From NCBI RefSeq assembly GCF_010015445.1, contig NC_053116.1, positions 3,136,068 through 3,200,067 of the forward strand: a DNA stretch of 64,000 nucleotides, written 5' to 3'. Positions 50,607 to 61,737 of this stretch are shown here, in pieces (the stretch's first letter is position 1; each line of letters starts with the position of its first letter). The stretch comes from Perca fluviatilis. Taxonomy: Eukaryota > Chordata > Actinopteri > Perciformes > Percidae. The translations under genes and the position numbers were made by a program. Under the pieces are notes generated by a model that saw only the letters and a program-made list of their open reading frames with translations, had not been told where the DNA came from and did not search any database.

Positions 50607-53600
50607 CTAAGGTTCTTGGTTTAACATGCCTTTGAGTGTCTGAACAGTTTCAATGTAAACTGCCAATGCTTCACCGAAAGGAACATTACAGTTTGGTAGG
50701 GCTGCAAGTTCATGTTCACTCAATGGGCGCAGGAGCTGGATCTCAGGAACACTGACAAAAGATGCACAGGGAGTATGTGGTCCCTCCCAGTCGACACCAT
50801 AATCCTCATCAACCTGAAATACAGAAGGAATACAGGTGTTCAGAATGTGTAGGCCATTACACTGTGGGTTAATAATTTTAATTGAGGCAGGGGATAAGAT
50901 GGTATACATGATTACATGATCTAAAAATGGTTTTACCTGTGAGACATCTTGTCCCTCTTTGTGATTTAATAACCACAACTGCAAAGGTGAACGGTGGCTT
51001 GCAGTCCTCAGTCCATGATGATTCCATGCCTCCTTGAACAGCTGAAGATTATGCTGAATATGTGGCATGAAGCACCTGTGTAGTGCATACAGGTCAATCT
51101 CTTGATCAGGATTGAGTAACCCTTCAGCCTCCAACTGGATGAATATCGCGTAGTAGAGATCAAGAACATTTTCGTACACATCTCTCCAAAGGCGCTCAAT
51201 TCTGTAAAGAAACAATAAAATAGCACCTACATTATATTGTATTTCTGGCAGTTCACATTATTCAACAGTTAGCAGAATGGAAAAGTTATGGCTCATGAGC
51301 CCTCCTCTTACGAGTTATGGCTGATTACCATTGCCACCTAAGTGGAGACGAAGTGTGACCACAGTTAAAAGAGAAGTCAGAGCTGGATTTCAGGTCATGA
51401 TAGCATATTAAAATTATGTTAAACTGGTTAAGAACTATCACCTCATCCACCGCCTAAATTTAAATGTTATTTGAAATCGAGTATACGGTGGAGGCTTTTT
51501 CTCCAGATTTCATCCACCTTTAATGATGTGTTTAATTGTTATCTTCATACCTTTGGTTATGAACACTCCTTCCGGTAATATGAGAGTTCCTGTCCTCCCC
51601 ACGGGTTTGTACCATGAAATGAGCAACCATAACATTCTCACCCCCCTTGTCAGATCTGTTTGGAAAAAATTTACATTTCTCTGAAGATGACTATCCAACA
51701 TAATTGTACCTGTGTTACAAATTCTATGAAAACTTTATTTCATTCTAAAAAGACTCATTTTACATTCATGAATTCATTAATTATTATAAGACATTTGTAG
51801 GACAAAATGATGTACCTAACTTGGGATGGTACTCCATATTGACCAACAGCAGACATGAAACCATCAAGAACAGTTGAAGATCTGTTGTTGGTGGCACAAT
51901 TTAGGTAAACAATCAGCCTGGAGAACCCATCAATGCCACCATGGACAACAATCCTCCACCTGTGTGAAATATAACGATTTATATTTGACTGGGACCTCAT
52001 GGTCCAAATCACATTTGATAGAGGCACATCTTCTAGTGCTAAGGTTGGAGGGGTATGGTTTTGGCAGGTTGTGTGATATATAATGTGAAAAATAATATCC
52101 TATAATAGCCTCAACTTCTCCAGTCCTCTTCAACTAATACTAATTTAGTAGTCCAGACAGCACTGGCCTATTAAATTATGATGGATAGTACAAAAATAAG
52201 TAGGAAAAACGGACCTGATCAGCTTGTGATTGCCATCTATATGCCATAGACTATTTGGTGCAGGAACATTGTACTGACGACGCCTTGCAGTCTGTAGGGT
52301 TAACCTTCGCATAAAGATTGCTCCTGGATCAACTCGCTGCATTGATGCCCTTAATCGATGCCCTAATTGAAAAAGGAGATTCATGAACATTATGAAATAA
52401 TCACTTAAGAAAACATAATTATTAGATGGCTGTTATTGCTGGACTAAAAATAAGAATACTGCAAGTATGTGGACTGATAAGTTTAAGTGTAAAGACTAGG
52501 AAGGATGTGGCTCTTTAAATTCTTAAACAAGCAGCAACAAGTACAAGTTGACAAATATGCACAAGTTCGTACTGGCTAAACCCATGTCATTTATAATAGG
52601 GGTTGGGTTTCTGTCTTAAATTTATACAAACAAAGTTAATTCTTACTTTGAATGTATATGCCTTGGATCGTACATGTCCCAGCATAATTTGGTAGCCAGC
52701 ATTTGGATGTGTGCGCTGAATCCCCATCACCAATGCATCCAAATCATCATCTCCAATAGTAGAGTATCGGTCTGATTTTCTACATTAGAAAGAAAATTAA
52801 AATGTGTTAGCTAACTTGCAGGGGACAGGTACATGTATAATATATAACATAATGATGTAGGTTAGATGTAAAGTTTACAAAACATGCTTTCAGCCTCATT
52901 AACAAGGCACCGGACCCCCACTGCTCCTTATCCTACATCCTGGACTACAACCTTTAAACATCCTTAAATATTTGCACATACTGCACTGATCCATGCCATA
53001 CAGCAGTGGTTCCCGACCTTTTTTCCTTGGCGCCCCCTGTTTTTGTCTAAGAAAAGCTGACGCCCCCCTAGCTAGCTCACTACAACGCTGCTGCGAATGT
53101 CGTGTCAATTCCGGTGTTTCGGTTTAACGAGAGGCCATGTTAACTGGCGACCATCAGCCAAATGCGTCTGCTGTTGTCGTAGTGACGACAGCTGTTGAAA
53201 ACGGGAAGAGAATACGTAGCTGTCCGCGTGAATGCCTTTCAATTAAGTTGTCATTAAAATGTTAAAACAACGACGTTTACGTTACCTGTCTGACTTGTCT
53301 TTGGAGTGTTGTCTGAGGAAACTTGTCAGGTCGCGGTTTGAATGTGGCTTGCTGTTAAGGAAAACAGGAAGACAGCGTTGCTCTTCCCGTTAATGTCTAT
53401 AATACGTTTTATTGAATAGACCTATTAGTCTTCAGATCTTGTTTAAGTAAACACATGTCACGCATGGATGTATTAAGAGAATGATGTCACGTAGAAAACT
53501 ATGTAGCCCTTTTAAAAGTAGAAAATAAATTAATAAACAACTTGGATTCGAACTCATACCATTGTGGGGGAAAAAACCCAATTCAGCTGTGTAACGCACT

Positions 53601-56037
53601 GCGCCACCACATTGCATCATTAATTGATGGGCATGGCATGATATGAACTCAAACGTCACACAGAGTCTCTTAAAATTAGGAGGTAGCCAGATCAAGTTGT
53701 GACCATAACCACACTGCATGCAAATAACTGACAAGCTGCTCTTGCTCAGAAATTGTCTTTGTTTTGTTTGATTCTCACAAAAAATGTACATCTTGTATGT
53801 TTGTCCATGGTAAACACATTGAAATAATGCTACATCTGTCTATACTTGTATACCAAAAAAGCAGAAAAGTGCAATGTGATATACATATGTTTTTTTGGCA
53901 CTTCTGGTTGGACGCTAACTGCATTTCGCTGTCTTTGTACTGTACTCTGCACAATGACAATAAAGTTGAATCTAATCATTCATGCTCCGTTTTGCACACC
54001 CTTATTTCATTATATCTGCCATGCCCCATGCACAGTTGCACAAATGCACATCCTCACCTGCACTGCTTTCATATCGGTTTACGCTCTTTTGCACTATTCA
54101 TCTGCCCTGGCATGTTCAACTGTTCTCCCCACCTTTGTTGTCATACCATTTTTTTTTACATCTACTGTTCTACATCGCTAGCTAGACCACATTTTGCACT
54201 AACTATATAATGACTTTTTACTACATTTCAGCATTTATATAGTTTGCACTTACTGTATTTTGACTCTTTACTAAATCTCAGCAGTGATATGACTGTCTAT
54301 TCATATTGTGTTATTACCTTATCACTTTCGCATATCCTTCGACTTACTTACACCTCACTTTGCGCCAGCTTTGTAATGCCAAACTGTACTGTTACCACAT
54401 CAACATTTTATACCCATTTTATTATCTGGTTTTAAATGGCTGTTAATTGTGTTGGAAACCAGTAAAATAAAATGATCTTATGTACATGGACAGTGTGGTC
54501 AAAACTTAATCTAGCTGCCTACTGTTTTAAATATACGATATATGAGATATTTTGATGCTATACTTACCATAACTCATTGTAGAACCTGTGGTCTACTGTG
54601 TTGGTCTTCTAGTCTCTTGCTTTTTTCCCCACAATGGCACGAGTTCGAATCCCGTGAAATCATGTTTGTTTATTTATTGATTGATTTATTATTTGATTTA
54701 TCAGAGATGGACACTTGAGTTTCAAGTTTATTTCAATGTGTTTACCATGGACAAACATACAAGACGTGCATTTTTTGTGAGAATCAAACAAAACAAAGAC
54801 AATTTCTGAGCAAGAGCAGCTTGTCAGTTATTTGCATGCAGTGTGGTTATGGTCACAACTTGATCTGGCTACCTCCTAATTTTAAGAGACTCTGTGTGAC
54901 GTTTGAGTTCATATCATGCCATGCCCATCAATTAATGATGCAATGTGGTGGCGCAGTGCGTCACACAGCTGAATTGGTTTTTTCCCCCCACAATGGTATG
55001 AGTTCGAATCCAAGTTGTTTATTAATTTATTTTCTACTTTTAAAAGGGCTACATAGTTTTCTACGTGACATCATTCTCTTAATACATCCATGCGTGACAT
55101 GTGTTTACTTAAACAAGATCTGAAGACTAATAGGTCTATTCAATAAAACGTATTATAGACATTAACAGGAAGAGCAACGCTGTCTTCCTGTTTTCCTTAA
55201 CAGCAAGCCACATTCAAACCGCGACCTGACAAGTTTCCTCAGACAACACTCCAAAGACAAGTCAGACAGGTAACGTAAACTTCGTTGTTTTAACATTTTA
55301 ATGACAACTTAATTGAAAGGCATTCACGCGGACAGCTACGTATTCTCTTCCCGTTTTCAACAGCTGTCGTCACTACGACAACAGCAGACGCATTTGGCTG
55401 ATGGTCGCCAGTTAACATGGCCTCTCGTTAAACCGAAACACCGGTAGTGATTAAAAAAGCAGCTGGGTAATTTGTCCACTGCTAGCGATAGCACGGCAGC
55501 ACCACAGAACAGCCCGACTCATAGCTAAATACTGTATATGGCTACTACCACAGCCCGTAAAGGGGGGGTAAAAAGCGCCAGTATTACAAATGTTTTTGCC
55601 CACCATAGCCTACTCTTTAGCTCAATAAGTAAGTTAACTCACCTAAGGCCTTCTTCGGCCAATCTCCTCTGAATCGTGCTGGATGACACACCAAACAGAT
55701 CCGCGATTTCTCGGGTTGATAGACCGGACAACACAAAGTTAGCCAGCTTATCGCCAGGAATATCCAGAGGCGGGCGTCCAGCACCTGTGCTTGTAGTACC
55801 AGCGCTAATGTTAACTTCTTGAACTTGGACATCTTCCACATGCACGCGGTGCTCAATCAGTCTTAAACAATTTAAAACTTCGTCGTCTATGTATATATCT
55901 TGAAGAGCACTTATCCGCCCTAGTATTTCCACAAAATCATCAATATGTGTCAAAATAGTATCTGCAGATAACCAGTGTTGATCGATTTGATCTGCTAATG
56001 CTAGCATGCTATCTCGGAGCCCACCGATGTCTTCCAT
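50607..56037 (-). CDS. rve-type DDE integrase/transposase, 7 exons, one apparent frameshift
   Basis: Exons from the 5' side: 56037-55643, 52779-52647, 52362-52215, 51959-51816, 51655-51551, 51201-50937, 50813-50607. Exon 1 has a helical N terminus and a helix-turn-helix ([28 protein letters not shown]). Catalytic acids of an rve fold: D in [13 protein letters not shown] (exon 3), D in RSDKGGENV (exon 5), E in [12 protein letters not shown] (exon 5/6); [14 protein letters not shown] is the adjoining core strand. The C terminus has [12 protein letters not shown] and SHRSPLQLW. Most joints keep phase, but exon 2 joins exon 3 correctly only if one base has been lost near 52660-52668, so this copy probably makes no full protein. 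Intron 1 (2.9 kb) is enlarged by a fold-back repeat. It starts 26 bases inside the right inverted repeat, opposite to the HECT-like gene. It would act as the element's transposase. Confidence 0.8.
53002..53110 (+). mobile_element. hAT end fragment in intron 1 of the integrase gene
   Basis: Starts cagtggttcccgacct and continues with ccttggcgccccctg, the familiar beginning of Charlie-type fish hAT repeats. Its other end is missing, possibly because the adjoining fold-back repeat was inserted there. Confidence 0.5.
53545..53612 (-). other. tRNA-like (SINE-head-like) segment, left arm
   Basis: On the minus strand ggtggcgcagtgcgttacac resembles a pol III A box (TGGCNNAGTGG), and tatgagttcgaatccaagtt carries a B box (GTTCGAATC). 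The distance is about 45 bases, longer than usual because of a T-rich insert. The cloverleaf is poor, so this is tRNA-derived sequence at most and not a functional tRNA gene. Confidence 0.35.
53893..53980 (+). mobile_element. LINE 3' tail
   Basis: The stretch ending tgcacaatgacaataaagtt gaatctaatc is a standard 3' end of fish non-LTR elements, preceded by gcatttcgctgtctttgtac. It is a short 5'-truncated piece in the spacer of the fold-back repeat. Confidence 0.6.
54590..54668 (+). other. Third tRNA-like segment, in the fold-back spacer
   Basis: ttttttccccacaatggcacgagttcgaatcccgtgaaat repeats the pattern of the arm copies. Here the T-arm-like stem is better: cacgag and cccgtg can pair around ttcgaat. 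The A-box part (gtggtctactgtg) is weak. Confidence 0.35.
54948..55015 (+). other. tRNA-like (SINE-head-like) segment, right arm
   Basis: The inverted partner of 53545-53612: ggtggcgcagtgcgtcacac for the A-box-like part and tatgagttcgaatccaagtt for the B box, separated by a T/C run of different length from that in the left arm. Confidence 0.35.
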
Positions 56038-56062
56038 TATGTCAACACTCTCACGTCACTTC

Positions 56063-56508
56063 GCCAGCCTCTTTTTGCCCACGGCTCTGTTGTCTGTTCT
56101 GAATGTGAGAGATAGCCACGCCCCCTGATTTGCATATAAGAAGTGGAAATAGAGATATATAAATAGAGAGGGAAATAAATAAAAGTGGCATTAGGAAAAT
56201 AAAAGTCTCTTGAAATAAATAAATAAATAATAAAAGTCTCTTGAAATAAATAAATAAATAAAAGTCTCTTGAAATAAATAAATAAATAAATAAATAAATA
56301 AAAGTCTCTTGAAATAAATAAATAAATAAGGCATTAGGAAAATAAAAGTCTCTTGAAATAAATAAATATGGACTTATGAAATAAAAGTACCATGAAATAA
56401 TTATTTATTTAATTATTTATGTATTTATTGCCTAATTTATTTCATTATGTATTTCTTTATTTATATATTTATTCATTTATTTAATTGTGAATAAAACGGC
56501 ATTCCATA
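56063..56508 (-). repeat. Right terminal inverted repeat of the integrase-type element
   Basis: 446 bases, the reverse complement of 41828-42312. It is shorter mainly through fewer AAAT units. It begins just 5' of the integrase start codon and shares the ATGCAAAT and ggggcgtgg strings, so both genes likely use the same promoter sequence. Confidence 0.85.
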
Positions 56509-56613
56509 GACTTTGGGCTTTTTCACTTTTTAAACCTATTACATGCCCAAAAAACATATACAACACAGTTAAGGAAAGGGAAAAAGCCAAAAAGCATAAT
56601 ATCACCTCTTTAA

Positions 56614-57019
56614 GGTCCTTGTTTCACAAAATTAATATAAAATTTACAGATTGGATGCTCTATATGTAATAAGTATTTATAAAATTAAATGTCCAAATTT
56701 AGCATACAAAGCTTGTCCTTTTGATGAGTCAAATGTATACTATGCAAAAATGTGTTTATGGTTAAATCGCTTACAAGAACACAACGTTGTTTACAAGAGC
56801 ACCGATTCAACATATATCTAGCCTCTTAATTTTGCTCTCAAAGTTCAGATTGATGAAAAATGTAGTATATTGTATGTTTAGTTAGGAGAGCTCCAAATGC
56901 GACAAATATTTAATTTAATTATGTTATTAAAGTACAGACACACTTCACAGAAACGTTTTATTAAATTTAGGTAAAGTTACTCTGTAAAAACTTCTTTTGT
57001 CTTTCTTAAGATCCACCAG
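56614..57019. other. No gene recognised; AT-rich intergenic
   Basis: The sequence outside the Kolobok copy is AT-rich and has no frame, repeat border or RNA gene that I can support. Confidence 0.4.
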
Positions 57020-57425
57020 ATTACTGCAGTAAAGGTACTAATACCACACTGTAAAATACTCTGTTACAAGAGTCCTGCAGTGAAAATGTTACTTCAGTAA
57101 AAGTGTGTAAGTATCATCAGGAAAATGTAGTTAAAGTATTAAAACATTGTAGAAAGTGTAAAGGATCCAACCAGTTGTGTGTTTAATGGTCTAATCATTT
57201 CAGCTGGACTTGTAGCCGTTATATTGTTGGCTAGTTTACTTTAGAATAAAACATCAGATTTGATAAACTACATGTGTTTTATCTTTATGTGTAAAGTAAC
57301 TAGTAACTAAAGCTGTCAGATGAATGTAGTGGATTAAAAAGTACAATATTTACTCAAGTACAATTACCTCAACATTTGGACTTAAGTACAGTACTGGAGT
57401 AAATGTACTTAGTTACATTCCACCG
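57020..57425 (-). mobile_element. Non-autonomous hAT-like repeat, most of one copy
   Basis: The interior (taaaatactctgttacaaga, gtgtgtaagtatcatcag) and the end (tggagtaaatgtacttagtt acattccaccgctg) match a widespread fish repeat also present as fragments at 2868, 10195 and 43262. Confidence 0.55.
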
Positions 57426-57439
57426 CTGAAATCCACACT

Positions 57440-58490
57440 GATGTGTTACACTTAGGACAGAACGGACCCAAACGCAGAACTCAGCAAAAATAAGTTTATT
57501 AGGGAAATGAGGGTAGGGGGTAGTGGGAAGGTGGATGCCAGGGACGAGAGCTTGGGCACGGAGACTGGAGCGGGGAACAGAGAGGGAGCTCCGAGAGCAC
57601 GGGGCTGAGAGATCCGAGGGGGAGGTACTGGAGCCAGAGTCGGCGCCAGAGCAGATCTACTGGAGGGGCATTGGGTCATCAGCGGGGGGGCACTGCTGTT
57701 TGAAATTTTTTTTAACGCAGTGGCGACATAGTCCAACACAGCAGAAATGTTGATAAAAAACAAAATACGTTTTTCTTCATTAAAATTAATTATTAGCGAA
57801 TTTCGTTTTCTTTGTTGTTAATTTCCATATTCATGATCATTCCATATTCCATAACAGATCTAACTTTACTTAATCACTTCACTCCACTTAATTGGGAACG
57901 CACAGGAGAGAGACAAAGAGAGTGGCAGATTCCAGCAGGCTTGCCATTGTGTATCTCCTTTTTAATATAAGAAACTTTTAAAAGGATATCATGAAAGCAA
58001 CTACGACGAGGCTATAGGAGTTTACGGTTATCCGGTCCCCACTGCTGACCATTTGTAAACTCAGATTGATGAGAGGGCTCTTTAACATAGGCTAATATCA
58101 ATGTGATTTGGAACATAGACAAGAATTTAAAGACTAGTCTCCTACTTTGCCTTTGTAGAATGGAATCGGTGAGTCTTCAATAATTTGTTTTCCAAGCATT
58201 TAGCTACATGAAGCCGAAGCGCCAGGTCAGCTCTCAGAAACCGTGGCTGTGCTGGTGGTGGTGGCCGTATGTCAGAGTCTGCTGCTGGAAGAGGCTGAAG
58301 GGGAGGAGGTCTAAGCCATTTTCGTAAATCCATTTTTTGACAATAATTAGGCTAACTGCCTATGTAGACGGACAAACGGTTATTTCTATACTTTTCGATT
58401 CCAACCAACAGAAATGGAAATGGATTCTGCGCACTGCAGCTCAACCAGTGTCGGCGCTATGGTGAGGCATTCGAGGGCCGCTGAGTAAAC
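57440..58490. other. Unassigned, with a GC-rich repeat-like part
   Basis: 57450-57680 starts with acaggacagaacggacccaa-type sequence and is purine-rich on the plus strand. It looks like the end of a dispersed repeat, but I cannot assign it. The frames here (up to 103 codons, minus strand) are Pro/Ser/Leu-biased and unrecognised. 57770-58490 shows nothing further. Confidence 0.35.
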
Positions 58491-59437
58491 TTAACCCTCA
58501 TGCCCTCCTTAAAAAAACGTACTCTCGACACCTTCGAGGCAAAAATGTCCACGCACACAAAAACTGTTATTAAATCATCATATATCAATATTTGTTTCTG
58601 CTTTTTTTTCATAAATCACTTAAACAACTTGTAACCTAATCAAAACTACCAAACATTCAATCATTTTCAGGATTTTAACCCTTTAAATGCCAGTTTATTT
58701 ATTTGAAGTATTTCATTTTTTATTACAAAAAACACAAAAAATGATTTTTTTTTCCATATAATGAATAATATCTAGATGGGGCTTTGGTGGTGATTAGAGG
58801 CTTGGATATGTCAAAGATAAGCAACAAAATTAATTTGATTGCATTAGTATTTTTTACATAGTTCCAGATACTCCCTTTGGACACCTTCGAGGCAAAAATG
58901 TACATGTCCAAAAAACTGATATTAAATCATCATATATCAATATTTTTTTCTGCTTTTTTTCATAAATCACTTAAACAACTTGTAAATTGCTCAAAACTAC
59001 CATAAATTTAATAATTTTCTGGATTTTAACCCTTTAAATGCCAGTTTTAAATCTTTGAAGTAACAATTATTTATGAAAAACCCAACAAAACATAAATTAT
59101 TTTCCATAAAATAAATCATAGGGGAATGGGGCTTTGGTGGTGATTAGAGGCTTGGATATGTCAAAGATAAGCAACAAAACTGATTTGATTGCATTAGTAT
59201 TTTTTATGTAGTTCCAGATACTCCCTCTGGACACCTTCGAGGCAAAAATGGCCCCATTGACTTCCATTATAACCACATGTTTTGATCTCACTGCCTTTAC
59301 AGTATAAAACCATGCATTCTGTAATGTCAGCATTTCATTTGGAAGAAAACTAGTCATATTTGACATTTTTACAGTATTTCACCAGATTCAACCATTTTGC
59401 CCTTGTAGGCCGATGCATGAAATTATAGTTATATTAT

Positions 59438-59560
59438 GGAGCTGTGTGTGTGTGTGTGTGTTTGTGTTCGTGTGTGTGTGTGTGTGTGTGTAGGTGTGTT
59501 TGTGTGTGTGTGTGTGTGTATATATGTGTATGTGTGTGTGTGTGAGAGTTTGCGTAAACC
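59438..59560. repeat. (TG)n microsatellite, left arm of the piggyBac-like element
   Basis: Interrupted TG repeat; the inverted counterpart of the CA tracts at 60410-60500 and 60590-60912. Confidence 0.9.
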
Positions 59561-60409
59561 TGTAAGCAAGCAATGATCATTTTAGGGCTGAAAAAAGGCA
59601 TCTTTTGAAGGATGCATTTCATGTGTCTTTGAAGACGTGCTTGAATAAAAACATTGTCTCCTGCATTTGCTGTAAACTGGCGCTTATCATTTCAAATGGT
59701 TTGTGGGACATGGTGGCCCTGAAGACTGGTCTCCCACTATGGACATCCCACAGGCTCCGGGTGGATTCCCCTTTGGACCGGTACACACCAGCCAAGTGTG
59801 AAGTCCCATGTATGTTAAAATCTCTTGAGCATCCACATCACTCCATCCTGAGATTGAACACCTCCCCGTAGGTTTGTCATTTCCTGAATCAGCTGATCAT
59901 GTCAAGAGTGAAGAAAAGGTGGAAAGAGGATGCCACATCATGGATTCTTGATATGGCATATCTCGTGGGCTCTGGCATCATGCCGGTCGGTGCTTGAATG
60001 TTGCGCAGCGTCTCAGTATTAGATGGTAAACGACTTGCCAATTCTTCACTGTCCATTCACTGTTAGGGTGGACAGGATCTTCAGTGTCCTCTCCACTTTC
60101 AGAGGGCCTCTCCTCAGAGGTTAGAGGCGCGCTGCCCAGTGTTGAGGACTGGACTCCAGTGACCATTTTTGTCAGACTCCAGTGTCATCTTCAGATGAGT
60201 CCTGCAGTTGGCTGGAAGATAAAGGCTCCTTCTCTTTGCTCCAGGTCTTTCTCTTTCTTAGAGCCAGGTGCATAAACACACTAATAGTTGTTTTTGTTTA
60301 CAACAAATGCAGGAGACAATGTTTTTATTAGCAACGCCTTTCAAAGACACATGAAATGCATCCTTCAAAAAAAAGCCCTTTTTTCACCCAGATTTACACA
60401 AATCTCTCT

Positions 60410-60427
60410 CACACACAGACACGCATG

Positions 60428-60486
<59 letters not shown>

Positions 60487-60500
60487 CACACAACACACAC
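60410..60500. repeat. (CA)n microsatellite, first right-arm copy
   Basis: CA tract between 'ctctcacacacag' and 'cagctccataatata'. The same borders recur at the next tract, which shows a tandem duplication of this piece of the arm. Confidence 0.9.
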
Positions 60501-60589
60501 ACAGCTCCATAATATAACCGCCAAAGTAAGGTGCGCTTTTTTCACCACTAAAATTATCTTTGTTTGTTTACAGATTTACACAAACTCTC

Positions 60590-60619
60590 TCACACACAGA
60601 CATGCATACATACATGCAT

Positions 60620-60656
<37 letters not shown>

Positions 60657-60663
60657 TACACAT

Positions 60664-60702
<39 letters not shown>

Positions 60703-60797
60703 TACATACACGCACACGCACACACACACACACACACACCCACCCAACCCACACACACACACCCACCCACCCACACACCCACAGACACACACAAATA

Positions 60798-60857
<60 letters not shown>

Positions 60858-60876
60858 CGCACGCACGCACGCGCGT

Positions 60877-60912
<36 letters not shown>
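60590..60912. repeat. (CA)n microsatellite, second right-arm copy, expanded
   Basis: About 320 bases of CA with CG, TA and CCCA interruptions. Long His/Thr and Cys/Val frames on both strands are artefacts. Confidence 0.95.
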
Positions 60913-61737
60913 CTCCATAATATAACTATAATTTCATGCATCGGCCTACAAGGGCAAAATGGTTGAATCTGGTGAAATACTGTAAAAATGTCAAATATGA
61001 CTAGTTTTCTTCCAAATGAAATGCTGACATTACAGAATGCATGGTTTTATACTGTAAAGGCAGTGAGATCAAAACATGTGGTTATAATGGAAGTCAATGG
61101 GGCCATTTTTGCCTCGAAGGTGTCCAGAGGGAGTATCTGGAATTACATAAAAAACAATACTCAATGCAATCAAATTTGTTTTGTTTGTTGTTGACATATC
61201 GATCTATCCATCCAACACCCAAAGCCCCATCTACATATTATTCATTATATGGGAAAAAAATCTTTTTTGTGGGTTTTTTTTTATAAAAATGACATACTTC
61301 AAATACATAAACTGGCATTTAAAGGGTTAAAATCCTGAAAATGATTGAATGTTTGGTGGTTTTGATTAGGTAAGAAGTTGTTTAAGTGATTCATGAAAAA
61401 AAAGCAGAAAAAAATATTGATATATGATGATTTAATAACAGTTTTTGTGTGCGTGGACATTTTTGCCTCGAAGGTGTCCAGAGGGTACAAAATGAATCAT
61501 TTAAGTATAAAAGACATGTAAGAGTAAAAAACACTGGATTTAAAAAATTTGACTGAAAAGAAGGATTCCTACAAAATTTCATGCCATAGAGATAGTAACA
61601 CAGCAAAAAAACTTGAGAAAAATGTACAAAAATGACCGAAGAGGGCATGTAGGTTAAGCATTGACCAAGCTTCTATTAGTGTGTGTAAAAAATTTTTTTT
61701 AAAAAAAAAAAATATAATTTTTAAGCACCTGTATCAT

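Larger units (their letters stand above)
53111..55444. repeat. 2.3-kb fold-back (palindromic) repeat with ~715-bp arms
   Basis: 53111-53827 is almost exactly the reverse complement of 54729-55444, starting ccggtgtttcggtttaacga and ending in its complement. The ~900-bp spacer differs and includes a LINE tail (53893-53980) and a third tRNA-like segment. No target duplication is evident. Similar frames of 119 and 100 codons in the two arms are only mirror images of the repeat. It sits in intron 1 of the integrase gene, so the pre-mRNA would carry a long hairpin. Confidence 0.8.
41828..56508. mobile_element. 14.7-kb rve-integrase DNA transposon (IS3EU-like) with HECT-like cargo
   Basis: The ends tatggaatgccgttttattc (41828) and their complement (ending 56508) are flanked by the 6-bp duplication gacttt (41822-41827, 56509-56514). 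The inverted repeats run to 42312 and back to 56063. Two convergent genes start just inside them: a HECT-like gene (42404 on) and an rve-type transposase (from 56037 on the minus strand). I recall 6-bp duplications and IS3-type transposases for the IS3EU superfamily, so I propose that class; the name needs a search. The element is inserted in the Kolobok copy and is therefore younger than it. Confidence 0.8.
31260..56609. mobile_element. Kolobok DNA transposon hosting two nested insertions
   Basis: The left end is TTAA (31256-31259) plus agaggtgatattatgct. The right end is the exact complement ending at 56609, followed by TTAA (56610-56613). TTAA duplication is the Kolobok signature, and the genes inside agree: a THAP-containing DDE transposase on the minus strand and a P2X7-ballast gene on the plus strand. 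The original element is 31260 to about 31575, 36296-41827 and 56515-56609, roughly 6 kb. It was then entered by a LINE on the left and by a 14.7-kb integrase-type element on the right. At the right insertion the sequence ggggtggacttt joins gggctttttcac once the insert is removed. Confidence 0.85.
58495..61653. mobile_element. piggyBac-like palindromic element, 3.2 kb, TTAA duplication
   Basis: TTAA lies at 58491-58494 and 61654-61657. The ends ccctcatgccctc and gagggcatgtagg are inverted, like the common fish TTAACCCTCATGC piggyBac ends. Inside, about 58527-59637 and 60330-61482 are inverted copies (gacaccttcgaggcaaaaat). The left arm holds a ~350-bp tandem duplication (58530 and 58880), and the right arm has its CA tract duplicated. 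The central 59640-60290 has no recognisable transposase, so it appears non-autonomous. Confidence 0.7.

Noticed and set aside
53432..53791. A 119-residue protein matched by a similar one at 54821-55123
   Set aside because: The two frames are mirror images in the arms of a palindrome and cross tRNA-like sequence; there is no splice or domain support.
53111..55444. A second long-inverted-repeat transposon with target duplication
   Set aside because: The inverted arms are certain, but the flanks (caatt and tagtg) show no duplication, so insertion as a unit is not supported.
60560..60941. Histidine/threonine-rich and cysteine/valine-rich frames over 100 codons
   Set aside because: They are translations of a CA repeat on both strands, as at 9836-10247.
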